Of a DNA stretch of 64,000 bases, positions 36,130-46,800 are shown piece after piece. Origin of the DNA: Calliopum simillimum (taxonomy: Eukaryota > Arthropoda > Insecta > Diptera > Lauxaniidae). The first letter of the stretch is position 1; the number at the start of each line of letters is the position of its first letter. The notes under the pieces were generated by a model, which had not been told where the DNA came from, made no database searches, and saw nothing but the letters and a program-made list of their open reading frames with translations. The translations under genes and the position numbers were made by a program. The DNA is taken from assembly GCA_951812925.1 (NCBI GenBank), contig OX638368.1, positions 158,334,492 through 158,398,491 on the forward strand, written 5' to 3'.

Positions 36130-37677
36130 TAGAGGTGTTTTAAGAATGTATGGAGATCCTTAGTAACAACATTTTGATACACGACACCCCTCAATATTGT
36201 GAGGTTGGAAAAAAAAACTAGTTTGGAAAAAAAATTTTGGGGATGGGGTGAGGGTAAAGGTTGGCGCATCGAGGTCAAAGGTGAGAGAAAAAGAGAAAAA
36301 ATTTACATACATCCCTACAAAAGCTTAGGGGTCACCTCTAGAGGGTACAAATGTATGACCGACCCACATTATTTTTTCTTCTCCAACATTTTTACCAAAC
36401 ATACCTACCTCTTATCTCTAACCCCTAAGGGGGCTTCCATACAAAATTGACATTTTTAGGAAATCGACTCCCACCACTCCCAGGGTGCCCCTAGAAGGGT
36501 CAAATGTATGACTTGCCCCTAATATTTTTTCCTCCCCAACATTTTTTCCCACCTCACTTACCCTCTATCTCTAGCTCTTTAGGGGGCCCCCATACAAAAC
36601 TGACGTCAAAGACATAAAAAATATGGAAAGGAAATCGTCAAATAGGCCCATAACTGCCCAGAAGTCACTCCTAGAGGAGTCAAATATATGACTGCCCCCA
36701 TTAGCCCCCCTCCAAAATTTTTTCTCAGCATACCTATCCCCTATTTCCAATCCTTAAGGGGGCTCCCATACAAAGTTACTGTTTTTATATAAAATGTCCC
36801 CATTGCTCTAACAGGCACACGGGTACTCCTAGAAGGGTCAAATGTATGACCGACCCCCATTATTTTTTTACGATCTATATTTTTTTCCCACATACTTACC
36901 CCCTATTTTCAACCCTGAAACGGGCTGCCATACAATTTTTTTTTTTTATAAATTTTCCTAGAAATAATTTGGGCCGGTCAAACATTTGACCCTTCTAGGG
37001 GTACCCAGGGTCCAGTTAGGGTAGTGGGGGCAGTTTTTAAAAAAAACGTAACTTTGTATGGGAGCCCCCTTAAGGATTGGAAATAGGGGGTAGGTAAGCT
37101 GTGAAACTTTGGAGGGGGGATAGTGAGGGTCGGTCGTATATTCGGCTCCTCTAGGAGAGACTCCTGGGCAGTTATGGGCCTAATTGACGATTTCCTTTCC
37201 ATATTTTTTATGTCTATGACGTCAGTTTTGTATGGGGGCCCCCTAAAGAGCTAGAGATAGAGGGTAAGTGAGGTGGGAAAAAATGTTGGGGAGGAAAAAA
37301 AATTAGGGGCCGGTCATACATTTGACCCATCTAGGGGCACCCTGGGAGTGGTGGGGGTCGATTTCCTAAAAATGTCAATTTTGTATGGAAGCCCCCTTAG
37401 GGGTAAGAGATAAGAGGTAGGTTTGCTTGGTAAAAATGTTGGGGGAGAAAAAAAAATGTGGGTCGGTCATACATTTGAACCCTCTAGAAGTGGCCCCTCT
37501 TATAGGGCTGTAAGTAAATTGTTTCTCCTTTTCTCTAATCTTTGACCTCGATGCGCCAACCCTTACCCTCACTCCACCCCCAAAATTTTTTTTGCAAACT
37601 CATTTATTTTTCCAACCTCACAAAATTGAGGGGTGTCATGTATCAAAATCCAAAATTCGTGCACTAAAACACCCCTA
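36130..37677. mobile_element. 1.55-kb hAT-like foldback, GGTGTTTTA family, copy 2
   Basis: Ends TAGAGGTGTTTTA and TAAAACACCCCTA, flanked by a perfect 8-bp repeat CTGCTCAA (36122-36129 and 37678-37685). TAGNG termini with an 8-bp duplication fit the hAT superfamily. Arms of about 730 bp are self-complementary and each contains several 150-175 bp units with CCTAAGGGGGCTTCCATACA. At 1548 bp it matches the copy at 20205. No transposase. Confidence 0.9.
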
Positions 37678-37685
37678 CTGCTCAA

Positions 37686-38230
37686 CCTCTTTTTTGACCC
37701 AGGTTTTACGAACATTTTTTTTTTTTTCATGTTTAATAACCAAATGTGATGGAATATATTCCTAGACGTATAAAATGAAATTCCCAATAAATGAACAAAA
37801 AAATGTCGACCCGAGAGGCAGTTTTATCGAAAAATTTTGGGAAAATCGAGATTTCCGATAAAATACGAGAGAGAACATATATTTCAGAAGTAGTAGATAT
37901 GTTACTGGGCATCTTTCTAAATATTCTGGAGTAAAATTCATAAAAATCGTATGTGGGTCGTGGCGACAGAATGGGTTAAAAAGTCTAAATCGCTCATTAC
38001 GGCTAAATAACAGGTCCTAAAATTCTGAAAAGTTCAAGCAAGTTCCTTGATAAAAAATAAATCATGTTTTTTTTTTAATTTATGCGCCCCCTGCTGAGTA
38101 AAAAACAAAAAACACTGAACAGTAAGCTCTTCCTAACAAGTAATCTGATCCATGCTTATTGAAAAGAAAATAGTTAATTAAAATATTTCCGATACGATTA
38201 AAATTTTGTGGAAAATGTTCACATTTAATG
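37686..38230. other. No gene seen
   Basis: Nothing recognised. Confidence 0.4.
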
Positions 38231-38397
38231 CGTATTATATATTTCTGGACAAGGCAACACTAATGTCAATAGCTAAAATCTGGCAACACTATAATGAAGT
38301 TTGACATTTTTTAGCATAAACGTACTCAGAACGTTTTGACGTACGACCATCGTTTGTGTTGTTAACAGTGACTTGAAAAAATCAATTTGTCAAAAAA

Positions 38398-38787
38398 ATG
38401 GAATCAACTCGTGAACATTTTCGTGCGATCATTTTTCACAACTTTCGACGTGGATTATCACGACAAGAGCCCATCGATGAACTTAAATCTTTGTATGGCG
38501 ATGAAGCACCATCTTATAGCACTGTGAAAAACTGGTTTTATGAAGTCAATCGTGGCCGACGCTCGCTCAAAGACGAGTTCCGTGAAGGTCGTCCAAAAAC
38601 GGCCGTTGTGCCAGAGAACATTGATGCCGTGCGTGAACTGATAATACAAGATAGTCATGTGACATACCGTGAGATAGCGGTATCCTTGGGCATTAGTTCC
38701 ACTCCAATACATTCGATTTTGCATGAACACTTAGTTGTAAAAAACGTTTGTTCTCGTTGGAAACCCCATAATTTATCAATCGCTTAA
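38398..38787 (+). pseudogene. Mariner transposase, intact N-terminal DNA-binding region
   Basis: An uninterrupted 129-residue frame from ATG. Residues 1-50 form the first helix-turn-helix (MESTREHFRAIIFHNFRRGL start, then APSYSTVKNWF); a linker with EGRPKTAVVPENI follows; residues 80-112 form the second helix-turn-helix (ISSTPIHSILHEHLVVK); then the WKPHNLSIA phrase before the stop. Normal mariner transposases are about 345 residues. Everything from the first catalytic aspartate on is missing. If expressed it would bind DNA but not cut it. It looks like an irritans-type mariner. Confidence 0.85.
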
Positions 38788-38791
38788 ATTA

Positions 38792-40540
38792 CACTAGTTT
38801 ACAGCCAAAATTCCCAGCGAATGCCGTTGCTCATTTTATATGGAAAATGGGCTGCTGATTCCGAAAATCGCATTTTTTTTTTTTTACTTCGTGTCGTTTT
38901 CGAGATATCGGTCATTTTCGGTTTTTGGACCAAAAAAAAAAGATAGTTCCATTAAAATACAAATATCTCAAGAACCAATGTTTGTATTTAAACAAATAAT
39001 ATGTCATATTAAAGGCAATTAAATTACCTACAAATGATATCCACATCACTTTTTGGTTGGTTCGTTAGTTTCGGTGAAATAAATTGATTTCTTAAAAAAA
39101 AAATTTTTTTTTTTCGAAAAAATTAAGAAAAAATCAAATTCAACTTCAAATTTATACAAGAAGACGTAACTTTTTTATAATATTTTTTTTTTTTGTATCA
39201 TAGACTATATATTTGTGAAGAAAATAAGATATCATTTAAGAAAATCGATGGAAAAATGCAAAAGTTGTATACAATTCATTGATAAGTTACCAAAATGCGT
39301 TTTTCCCTATTTTTCCGTTTTTTTGTAATAAACCGTTCGAAAATTTGAAACTTTTTGTAAAAGAAATTAGAAAATCCAAAAAATTCTTAAAGAAGGCATT
39401 AAAAGGAAATACCCGTGCTTCGCCGTTTTTCTCTAGCACGTCAGATTTTTTTTTAATCGATTTTTGAAGTTTTTTAATCCACTGTACATGAAAAAACAGA
39501 AATAACGCATTCTTGTGTTAAATCGATGAATTTAACTATATGATCCTTACATCTGAGGTGTATCATGTCTTCAGCAAACTTATGCAGGATACTACGCGGA
39601 ATATTTTTGTAGACAATTTTAACCCTCTCAAACCCCCACATGTAGGTCAAAATGACCTTCATGTGGGGGTCAAAATGACCCACATGTGAGGGTTTTAGAG
39701 GGTTAAAATTTTCTACAAAAATATTCCTCGCAGTATCCTGCATAAGTTTACTGAACGCATAATACACCTCAGATGTAAGGATCATATAGTTAAATTCATC
39801 GATTTAACACAAGAATGCGTTATTTCTGTTTTTTCATGTACAGTGGATTAAAAAACTTCAAAAATCGATTAAAAAAAATCTGACGTGCTAGAGAAAAACG
39901 GCGAGGCACAGGTATTTCCTTTTAATGCCTTCTTTAAGAATTTTTTGGATTTTCTAATTTCTTTTACAAAAAGTTTCAAATTTTCGAACTGTTTATTACA
40001 AAAAAACGGAAAAATAGGGAAAAACGCATTTTGGTAACTTATCAATGAATTGTATACAACTTTTGCATTTTTCCATCGATTTTCTTAAATATTATTTTAT
40101 TTGCCTAACAAATTTATAGACTATGATATAAAAATACAAAATGATTTTTAAAATTTTTTTTTCTTGTAAAAATATGCAGTTGATTTAGACATTTTTGTAA
40201 TTTTTTCGGAAAAATATACTCTTTTTTTCAGAAATCAATTTATTTCATCGAAACTAACGAACCAACCAAAAAGTGATGTGGATTTCATTTGTAGGTATTT
40301 TAATTACCTTTAATATGGCATATTATTTGGTTGAATATAAACATTGATTCTTGAGATATTTGTATTTAAGTGGAACTATCTTTTTTTTTCGGTCCAAAAA
40401 CCGAAAATGACCGATATCTCAAAAACGACACGAAATAAAAAAAAAAAAATGCGATTTTCGGAATCAGCAGCCCATTTTCCATATAAAATGAGTAACGGCA
40501 TTCGCTGGGAAAAAAAATTTTAATCATTTGTAAACTAGTG
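38792..40540. mobile_element. CACTAG-ended foldback inserted in mariner
   Basis: CACTAGTTTACA and TGTAAACTAGTG are exact terminal inverted repeats, flanked by TTA on both sides (38789-38791, 40541-40543). Arms of about 830 bp are near-perfect reverse complements, with a center near 39660 consisting of nested short palindromes (GGTCAAAATGACC) and almost no spacer. CACTA ends with a 3-bp duplication recall the CACTA/CMC superfamily, but no transposase is present. A single-arm relic of the same family is at 48962-49205. Confidence 0.85.
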
Positions 40541-40707
40541 TTATCAATGGAAAAAATTAATTTTCTTATCTCACTGTAAACAAAACAAATAGCACTTGTA
40601 CATCAAAACGTTATGAGTACGTTTATGCTAAAAAATGGCAAACTTTATTATGGTGTTGCCAGATTTTTGCTATTGACATTAGTGTTGCCTAGGCAAGAAT
40701 TATATAC

Positions 40708-40976
40708 AGCAGCCCACGTGTACTAAAAGTCTCAAGTATTTGCACTTCTTGACTGATTTTCTCAGGTTTCAATACAATTTTCGTAATACAAATATTAAAA
40801 TTTGAATTTTTTGATAGATTGGTACGAAAAATTTTGCGGGAGTGAGGCAAGATTCTGAAAAATCATCGAAATATGAATGAAATCTGTACTTTGATCAATT
40901 CTGGATAAGCTAGTACACTATAAAACAACGTTAGAAAGGTAATTTGATTGCAGCACCCTATTTATAATTAAAACTA
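40708..40976. other. No gene seen
   Basis: Short interval, nothing recognised. Confidence 0.4.
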
Positions 40977-41775
40977 TCGGTCATTCCACGGGGATGGACG
41001 GGACATTTCGTAGAGATATACTGATAGAAAGTGCTGATTTAGAGGTATGAACCGCGATATTGTTTTTTCTTTTAAAGGAGTATATTTTCAGATTAGCAAG
41101 CGATATATTAGTCTACATATAAACCGAAGAATTGGCTCAGAAAATTTGGGATGGACGGGACAGATTTCGTAGTATAACTAAATCTTGCAGTAACTAACTT
41201 TAATATCATGTCATGACAAAAAAATGTTGTGTGCTATCCTTACTTACATATAACGGAATCCTATTTTGAAGAAACCTTTTTTACAGTAATGATGATAAAA
41301 AAGTGCTTATATTGGGATCGACGCGACAAAAACCGGGTTCCTACTAGTATTTTGTCAGACTAAGGAAAGATTGCATTAATTTAATAAAATTTATCAACGA
41401 GGACATAGATAACAAAATAATTAATATCACTAAATAACATTTGCGGCTTTTGTTTTTTCATGGGCAACTGTGCAACATAAGAGATTTTTTCATATAAAAA
41501 TAATATTTATTTGATTTTTTTTTTTTTAATTGAACTTTTAGTCATATATTTGCAAAGATCGATTTTCATATAAATCTATCAATGCATTTTTCTAACACAT
41601 AATTATGACAAATCAAGGAACGGATTAAAAACACGGCTATAGTGACATATGTTTCGTCTTTCGCCGCAAAGACTCATCAGACTATTTTTGTTGTAATTAT
41701 AATTATATTTATTTTACTAAATTAATTATAATTGAAAAATTTCAAGTTTGAAAACTTTTTGTGTTTTTTGGTCTG

Positions 41776-41860
41776 GGCGGGAGTCGAACCAAGGATCTCC
41801 AGGTTGGTAGCAGAAGTCGTTACCACTGCACCAGCCTTTGCCCGGCTGCGAAGCCGATTA
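41776..41860 (-). ncRNA. tRNA-like segment, left arm
   Basis: On the minus strand the A box TGGTGCAGTGG (41823-41833) and B box GGTTCGACTCC (41780-41790) are near-perfect and about 43 bp apart. Stems do not close properly (the T-stem and anticodon stem are mismatched), so this is tRNA-derived, not a functional tRNA. Confidence 0.7.
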
Positions 41861-41944
41861 TCCGAAGCCGAAATATCAATAAATAACACAAACAACAATT
41901 ATAATATATCAATACGTATTAACACACAAACAAAACTGGCCAAA

Positions 41945-42035
41945 ATCGGCTTCGCAGCCGGGCAAAGGCTGGTGCAGTGGTAACGACTTCTGCTACCAAC
42001 CTGGAGATCCTTGGTTCGACTCCCGCCCAGACCAA
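41945..42035 (+). ncRNA. tRNA-like segment, right arm
   Basis: A box TGGTGCAGTGG at 41970-41980, B box GGTTCGACTCC at 42013-42023. The first downstream run of T that could stop Pol III is at 42063. Identical to the left-arm module. Confidence 0.7.
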
Positions 42036-42499
42036 AAAACACAAAAAGTTTCCAAACTTGCAATTTTTCAATTATAATTAATTTAGTAAAATAAATATAA
42101 TTATAATTACAACAAAGATAGTCTGATGAGTCTTTGTGGCGAAAGACGAAACATATGTCACTATAGCCGTGTTTTTAATCCGTTCCTTGATTTGGCATAA
42201 TTATGTGTAAGAAAAATGCATTGATAGATTTCTATGTAAATCTATCTTTGCAAATATATGACTAAAAGTTCAATTAAAAAAAAAAAAAAAATCTATTTTC
42301 TATATAAAAATAATATTTTGACTTAGCTTACAAAAATGTTAATTAATTTACCTTAGGCGATTATCAAAGACAAAAAAAAGTGTTTGTAATACTTAGGGAT
42401 ATAACCAATAAGTTAATGTAAAAAAATTTGTAATTTGACAGGTTTTAAATTTTCCAAAATAGAAAAATTTGCCGTGGAATGGCCGCTATACAAAAAACA

Positions 42500-44160
42500 A
42501 ATTTTTAGTTTCTGGTTAACCTCTTTTAGGGTTTACTCATATATTGATATATAGAAAAGTAAAGTTTCGTTTTTTAAGCCACCCTATTGTGAATATAAGG
42601 TGATATAAGTGCTTTTCAAAGTTTATTTTTGATATGATTTACATATGTAAATTTAAATGCAATATTAATGGTAATACATAATCATAATGGCACTCACCAT
42701 GAATCCGTTCTAATGCTGAAATGAAAAAAAAAAAAAAATAAGAAAAGAATGTGTAAGTAACGATGATCACAGGAAGTGTCAATAAACCTATAAAAATTTC
42801 AAAATTCGCGTGTGGTCGAATTTAGAACGGAAATATAAGAAAAGCATATCATGTACATATAAAAGTAGATCTACCTGATTGATCGGTGATGAACTATCAA
42901 TTGAGAAAGAAAGAAGTAAAATCTATAAATAATTGAACCACAAAATACACGTAAAATTTGCAAAGAAAAAAAAAAAAAAAAAAAACGCCCAAGATTACTT
43001 CGGTATTAACACTAATAAAGTTGTTGACCACACAAATGGTAGGCAGCAACATATGGACAACAGTAGGGATGCAACCATACCTTTCAACAGGTTTATTTCC
43101 TGAATGTACGATATAGAGATAAGCATTGTTATCCTGGCTATTTTGTGCAATTTTTATCAATTGTCGAAAGCCGAAGGAAATTGAAATGGATATCAAACCG
43201 TATATCCCGCTATCGTATTTTGCTTTAGTTTATTTTTTACGTGTTTCCGCAATGTATCCTCATTGACAACAGAATTAACGCAGTTTTTCAAATATTCCCC
43301 AGTGTGTAATTTGAAAAAAGAAAAAATCTATGTAACATACTTTGGCTATTCACTTTACAAATGTATCCTTACTATTGTATACTACCAAAATGAAACAAAA
43401 AGGCTATCTTTTTTAGTAAAATTGAAGGATATATCAATTTAAGCATATTATTGAGAAAAAAAGACTATTTCTCCAAAGGTCTGACCGGCTGATTTTTAAC
43501 TGCAAGAAATTTAATCCGGTTATTAAGAAGATTTAGCAAAAACCAAAATTAACGCAGGAAGCAACATCACCATCATCATATAACGATCTTTATCATTATT
43601 GTGCTCATCATAACGAATCCATAGATAGATCAATGATTTTAAGCTGATCATTTGAAATTGTGTGATTTTTGCGATTTTTAATACGTACTTTTGACTGTGA
43701 AATAATTTTTGTTCATAAAATTTTATTACAGAAATCTCAGAACTTGCATAAGAAGAACTGTCGCAAGATCAGAGTAAGATTACAAAAGACCTGATGATCT
43801 CTTTCTTTTGTTCAGGTTGGCATTGTCGCTCACTTGACAGTTTTTGTTAGCAAGAAAAGTTACCTGCTTTATGTGAGAAATATATTCGTGGTAAATTTTT
43901 GTGAATGAAAAGAATGCAACACCAATTCATATATTGCATCGATAGAACAAAAGCCTCTTAAGAAGAAACCTGTGGGCTTGTGGGAAATTTTAAGGCTGAT
44001 ATTCTTAACTTGAATAATATAAAAGCGAGCCCTCTTATAAGAAATGAAAGTGGTCAAAATTAAGTAAGCAGAAACAAGCAGTCGGTAGTTGTACTGGAAT
44101 AACCAAGAAAAACGCTACATTTAACATCTTGAAATAAAAATATTACGGTATGTACACTAG
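42500..44160. other. No gene seen
   Basis: No supported coding region. The minus-strand frame at 42897-43196 (99 codons) has a poly-phenylalanine tract from poly-A DNA and resembles no family known to me. Confidence 0.4.
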
Positions 44161-44318
44161 GTTAACGGACATAATCCCAACGCACATAATCCCCACTTCG
44201 TAATGGGACCGAACATTTTTCGGTCATAATCTCAATTTTGGTATTGGGGGTTATGTCCGCAAATTTAATTAAGATTGAACAAAATTTTTGCAATAATACA
44301 TTTAAAAAATTTATATTA

Positions 44319-45231
44319 TTGGGTGTACAACTTTGCTTCCGCCGTTTTCCGATAGGTGGCTGTACCGGCTGAGGCTGGTTGAAATACATAGATGATAATG
44401 CCTTTAAAGTGAGTGTGGACAGTGCCTAACGAATTGTCATCGCCGTTTCAGTGACAGTTGTTCTTGTTTTTGTATTATTCACGCTTGAAAATGGCCGTTT
44501 ATGTGCCCAATTCTCGCCATTTGCGGGAAGTTTTACTTTTCTGTTACAATTCGAAAAAAAATGCAGCTGAAGTGCATCGAATGCTCTCAGAAACTTACGG
44601 TGATGCTGCTCTGAGTGAAAGAACGTGTCGGGAGTGGTTTCAACGTTTTAAAAATGGTGATTTCGATGTCGAAGAAAAACATGGTGGTGGAAGACAAAAA
44701 ACCTTCAAAGATGAACAACTAGAAGCATTGCTTGATGAAGATTCGTGCCAAACCCAAGAAGAGCTTGCCGAATCGTTGGGAGTGAGTCAGCAAGCCATTT
44801 CAAAACGTCTCAAGGCCCTGGGCATGATTCAGAAAGAAGGAAACTGGGTGCCGTACGAGTTGAAACCTCGGCCTCACGTCGCAAAAGTGGTCAAAAAGTA
44901 CCTGGAAACGCTGAAATGGGAAGTCTTGCCCCACCCGCCGTATTCCCCAGATGTCGCCCCTTCTGACTTCCACCTATTCCGTTCGATGGCACACGGCCTG
45001 GCAGATCAATATTTTCAATCCTTCGAAGAATTGGAAAAATGGATTGCTTCATGGATAGCGTCAAAAGAGGACTCCTTTTTTCGAGCCGGGATCCGAAAAT
45101 TGCCGGAAAGATGGGAGAAAGTTGTCGCTAGCGACGGACAATACTTTGAATAATACATCTGTAAGCACTTTTTCGCAATAAACCTTTTAATTTTGGAAAA
45201 AAAAACGGCGGAAGTAAAGTTGTACACCCAA
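44319..45231 (+). mobile_element. Mariner element with complete ends and internal deletion
   Basis: Terminal inverted repeats of about 30 bp start TTGGGTGTACAACTTTGCTT and end in GTTGTACACCCAA, with TA on both sides (44317-44318, 45232-45233). Length 913 bp against about 1.3 kb for a full mariner. It holds one open frame. The sequence resembles the mellifera/rosa-type mariners known from fruit flies, though the subfamily is not proven. Confidence 0.9.
44491..45153 (+). CDS. Internally deleted mariner transposase, open frame
   Basis: The likely start is the ATG at 44491 (MAVYVPNSRH), the usual mariner start; an in-frame ATG lies 11 codons upstream at 44458. The 220-residue product has no stop or frameshift. 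From the start: first helix-turn-helix (residues 8-60, with YGDAALSERTCREWF), the linker GGGRQ, second helix-turn-helix (residues 84-112, LAESLGVSQQAISKRLKAL), and WVPYELKP. It then jumps directly to RPHVAKVVKKYLE, which normally follows the second catalytic aspartate. The deletion thus removes aspartates one and two in frame. The third region (YSPDVAPSD) and the C-terminus through SDGQYFE are kept. It cannot catalyse transposition but should bind DNA and might dimerise, as a possible inhibitor of full-length relatives. The junction lies near 44866. Confidence 0.85.
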   Translation: MAVYVPNSRHLREVLLFCYNSKKNAAEVHRMLSETYGDAALSERTCREWFQRFKNGDFDVEEKHGGGRQKTFKDEQLEALLDEDSCQTQEELAESLGVSQQAISKRLKALGMIQKEGNWVPYELKPRPHVAKVVKKYLETLKWEVLPHPPYSPDVAPSDFHLFRSMAHGLADQYFQSFEELEKWIASWIASKEDSFFRAGIRKLPERWEKVVASDGQYFE

Positions 45232-45235
45232 TATT

Positions 45236-45440
45236 TGTGTTGGATGTTATAGACTAATTCGCGGTTTTTTGGATTTGGATTTTTGGGAGGTTTAAATTCT
45301 GAGTTGCGGCTGCAGGCCGCCCACTTATCCCTACTCTTATGTAAAATTGCTGCGGCTAGCAAACTTGGTGTTGGATATATTAGAGATATTGGTATTGGAT
45401 TTTTTGGAGTTTCAAATCCTGAGCTGCGACTGTTGCCAAT
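45236..45440 (+). repeat. Two direct units of about 135 bp
   Basis: TTGGATTTTTGGGAGG...CTGAGTTGCGGCTG and TTGGATTTTTTGGAG...CTGAGCTGCGACTG recur about 135 bp apart (near 45265 and 45395). Confidence 0.7.
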
Positions 45441-45539
45441 AACCAAAGAAGGCGTTAGGAAATATCGAAAAACTTGCGGACATAATCCCCATTTCGAAAT
45501 TATTCGGACATAATCCCTAATATGTCATGGCACCACGTA

Positions 45540-46178
45540 CACTAGACCGGTTCGAAATTTAGAATCATCCCTAAACCGACTCAAAAGTAAGAGGGACTCT
45601 TAAAAACGATATCTGCATCATTGTTTTTTTTTTTTTTTTTTCATTCTAAGAAAAACCAATGAAGCACTTTTGATTCTACTGAAGGCCTATTTTGCCTAAA
45701 AAAAAAAAAAAAAAACATTTTTTTGGTCATGACTTTTTTTTTCATTGGAAAATGGTTACCCATTTCATACCAAAACTCAAAAAATCGTTAAAATCAATTA
45801 GGGCTTCTTACAATCAATATTTTCCAAATTTCACCCCACTGTAGAACACTAAAATTACATTTTGGATAAAACTCGTCACAAGAAGATCATAACAAAATCA
45901 CACAAAGATCATTTTTCTACAACATATCAATCCATTATATCCTGTTTTAAGGGTCTTTTGACCCCTTTTCCTTAAAACTGGTCTAAAATGGGTTAAAAAA
46001 TTTGAAAAAACGTTCTACGAAAAATTTTACTAGGAGTTACCAAAGACGAAAAATTCTTAAAACTTAAGGAAAGCGCGGCAGGGATGTATTAAACATGCAA
46101 TGTGAAAAGTCCTAATTGATTTTAAGGATTTTTTTGGGATTCGGAATTGGGATTTTTATATGTATATATATATATATA
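45540..46178. other. No gene seen
   Basis: Poly-T/poly-A rich, nothing recognised. Confidence 0.4.
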
Positions 46179-46322
46179 TTAGTGTGTATCGAAAAACGAA
46201 CACCCAATTCCACACTCAAATTATGAAAGAAGAGAGATAAAAAATTCAGGGAACATAAATTTTTTTACTTTAAAATAAATTCCTAGCTGGCCAAATGCCC
46301 ATTGTTTATAAAAACCGAGTGA

Positions 46323-46800
46323 TTTTGTACTGGAGCCTATCTTACGGTAAATTTATTTCCCAAAAACACCATAGATATCGATTTGTGGTCTAAAATAACT
46401 TATGTGTGCAAATTTTCAGACAGATCGTATGACGTGCAGGAGCGTCAGCAAAGGAATAAGAAACGATTATCTTCAATGAAACGAATACTTTTTGTACTGG
46501 AGCCTATCTAACGGCAGATTTTTTTCCAAAAAACACTACAGATCTCAGTTTGTAGTCGAAAACAACTTATGTATGCAATTTTTCAGAGAGATTGTATGAC
46601 GTGCAGGAGTGTCAGCAAAGAAAAAAAAGCACTTATTTTCAATCAAACGTTTAATTTTTGTACTAGAGTCCATCTAACGGTTCATTTTTTTCCATAAAAA
46701 ACTTGTGGTACTTGATTCGTCATAAAAAATAAACTATGCACCCAAATTTTAAGATTGGGGGAACGACGTGTGGGAGTGTCAGCGAAGGATTAAAAATGGT
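46323..46800. repeat. Three tandem units of 166-167 bp, left arm
   Basis: TTTTGTACTGGAGCCTATC and relatives start at 46323, 46490 and 46656; each unit also carries GACGTGCAGGAG-GTCAGC. Confidence 0.85.

Larger units (their letters stand above)
38234..40707 (+). mobile_element. Mariner relic C, split by a foldback
   Basis: Ends AAGGCAACACTAATGTCAAT and ATTGACATTAGTGTTGCCT with the inverted inner blocks CATAAACGTACT and AGTACGTTTATG, as in copies A and B. Removing the foldback at 38792-40540 leaves a mariner of roughly 0.7 kb that already had its transposase core deleted, because the sequence right of the foldback resumes in the 3' inverted arm. Confidence 0.85.
41510..42297. mobile_element. 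Palindromic element with tRNA-like module in each arm
   Basis: Arms 41510-41870 and 41945-42297 are near-perfect reverse complements around a spacer of about 75 bp. Each carries the same tRNA-like segment, oriented so that both would be transcribed outward. No protein coding support; the open frame at 41732-41983 merely crosses the tRNA-like DNA. Confidence 0.85.
40977..42490. mobile_element. CGGTCATTCCACGG-ended element enclosing the tRNA-like palindrome
   Basis: CGGTCATTCCACGG at 40977 is mirrored by CCGTGGAATGGCCG ending at about 42490. The left part contains GGGATGGACGGGACA at 40990 and 41149, and a related GGGATCGACGCGACA near 41310, spaced about 160 bp. CTAT occurs next to both ends but is too short to be convincing as a target duplication. 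The interior is the palindrome at 41510-42297. Confidence 0.55.
44166..45516. mobile_element. CGGACATAATCCC-motif repeat region, interrupted by mariner
   Basis: CGGACATAATCCC occurs at 44166, 45477 and 45504 on the + strand and inverted at 44246-44259, on both sides of the intact-ended mariner at 44319. Probably one older element into which the mariner inserted. Borders unknown. Confidence 0.45.

Noticed and set aside
41732..41983. 83-codon open frame in the palindrome
   Set aside because: Crosses the tRNA-like segment; its start is in AT filler.
41776..42035. Functional tRNA gene
   Set aside because: A and B boxes are good but the T-stem and anticodon stem do not pair.
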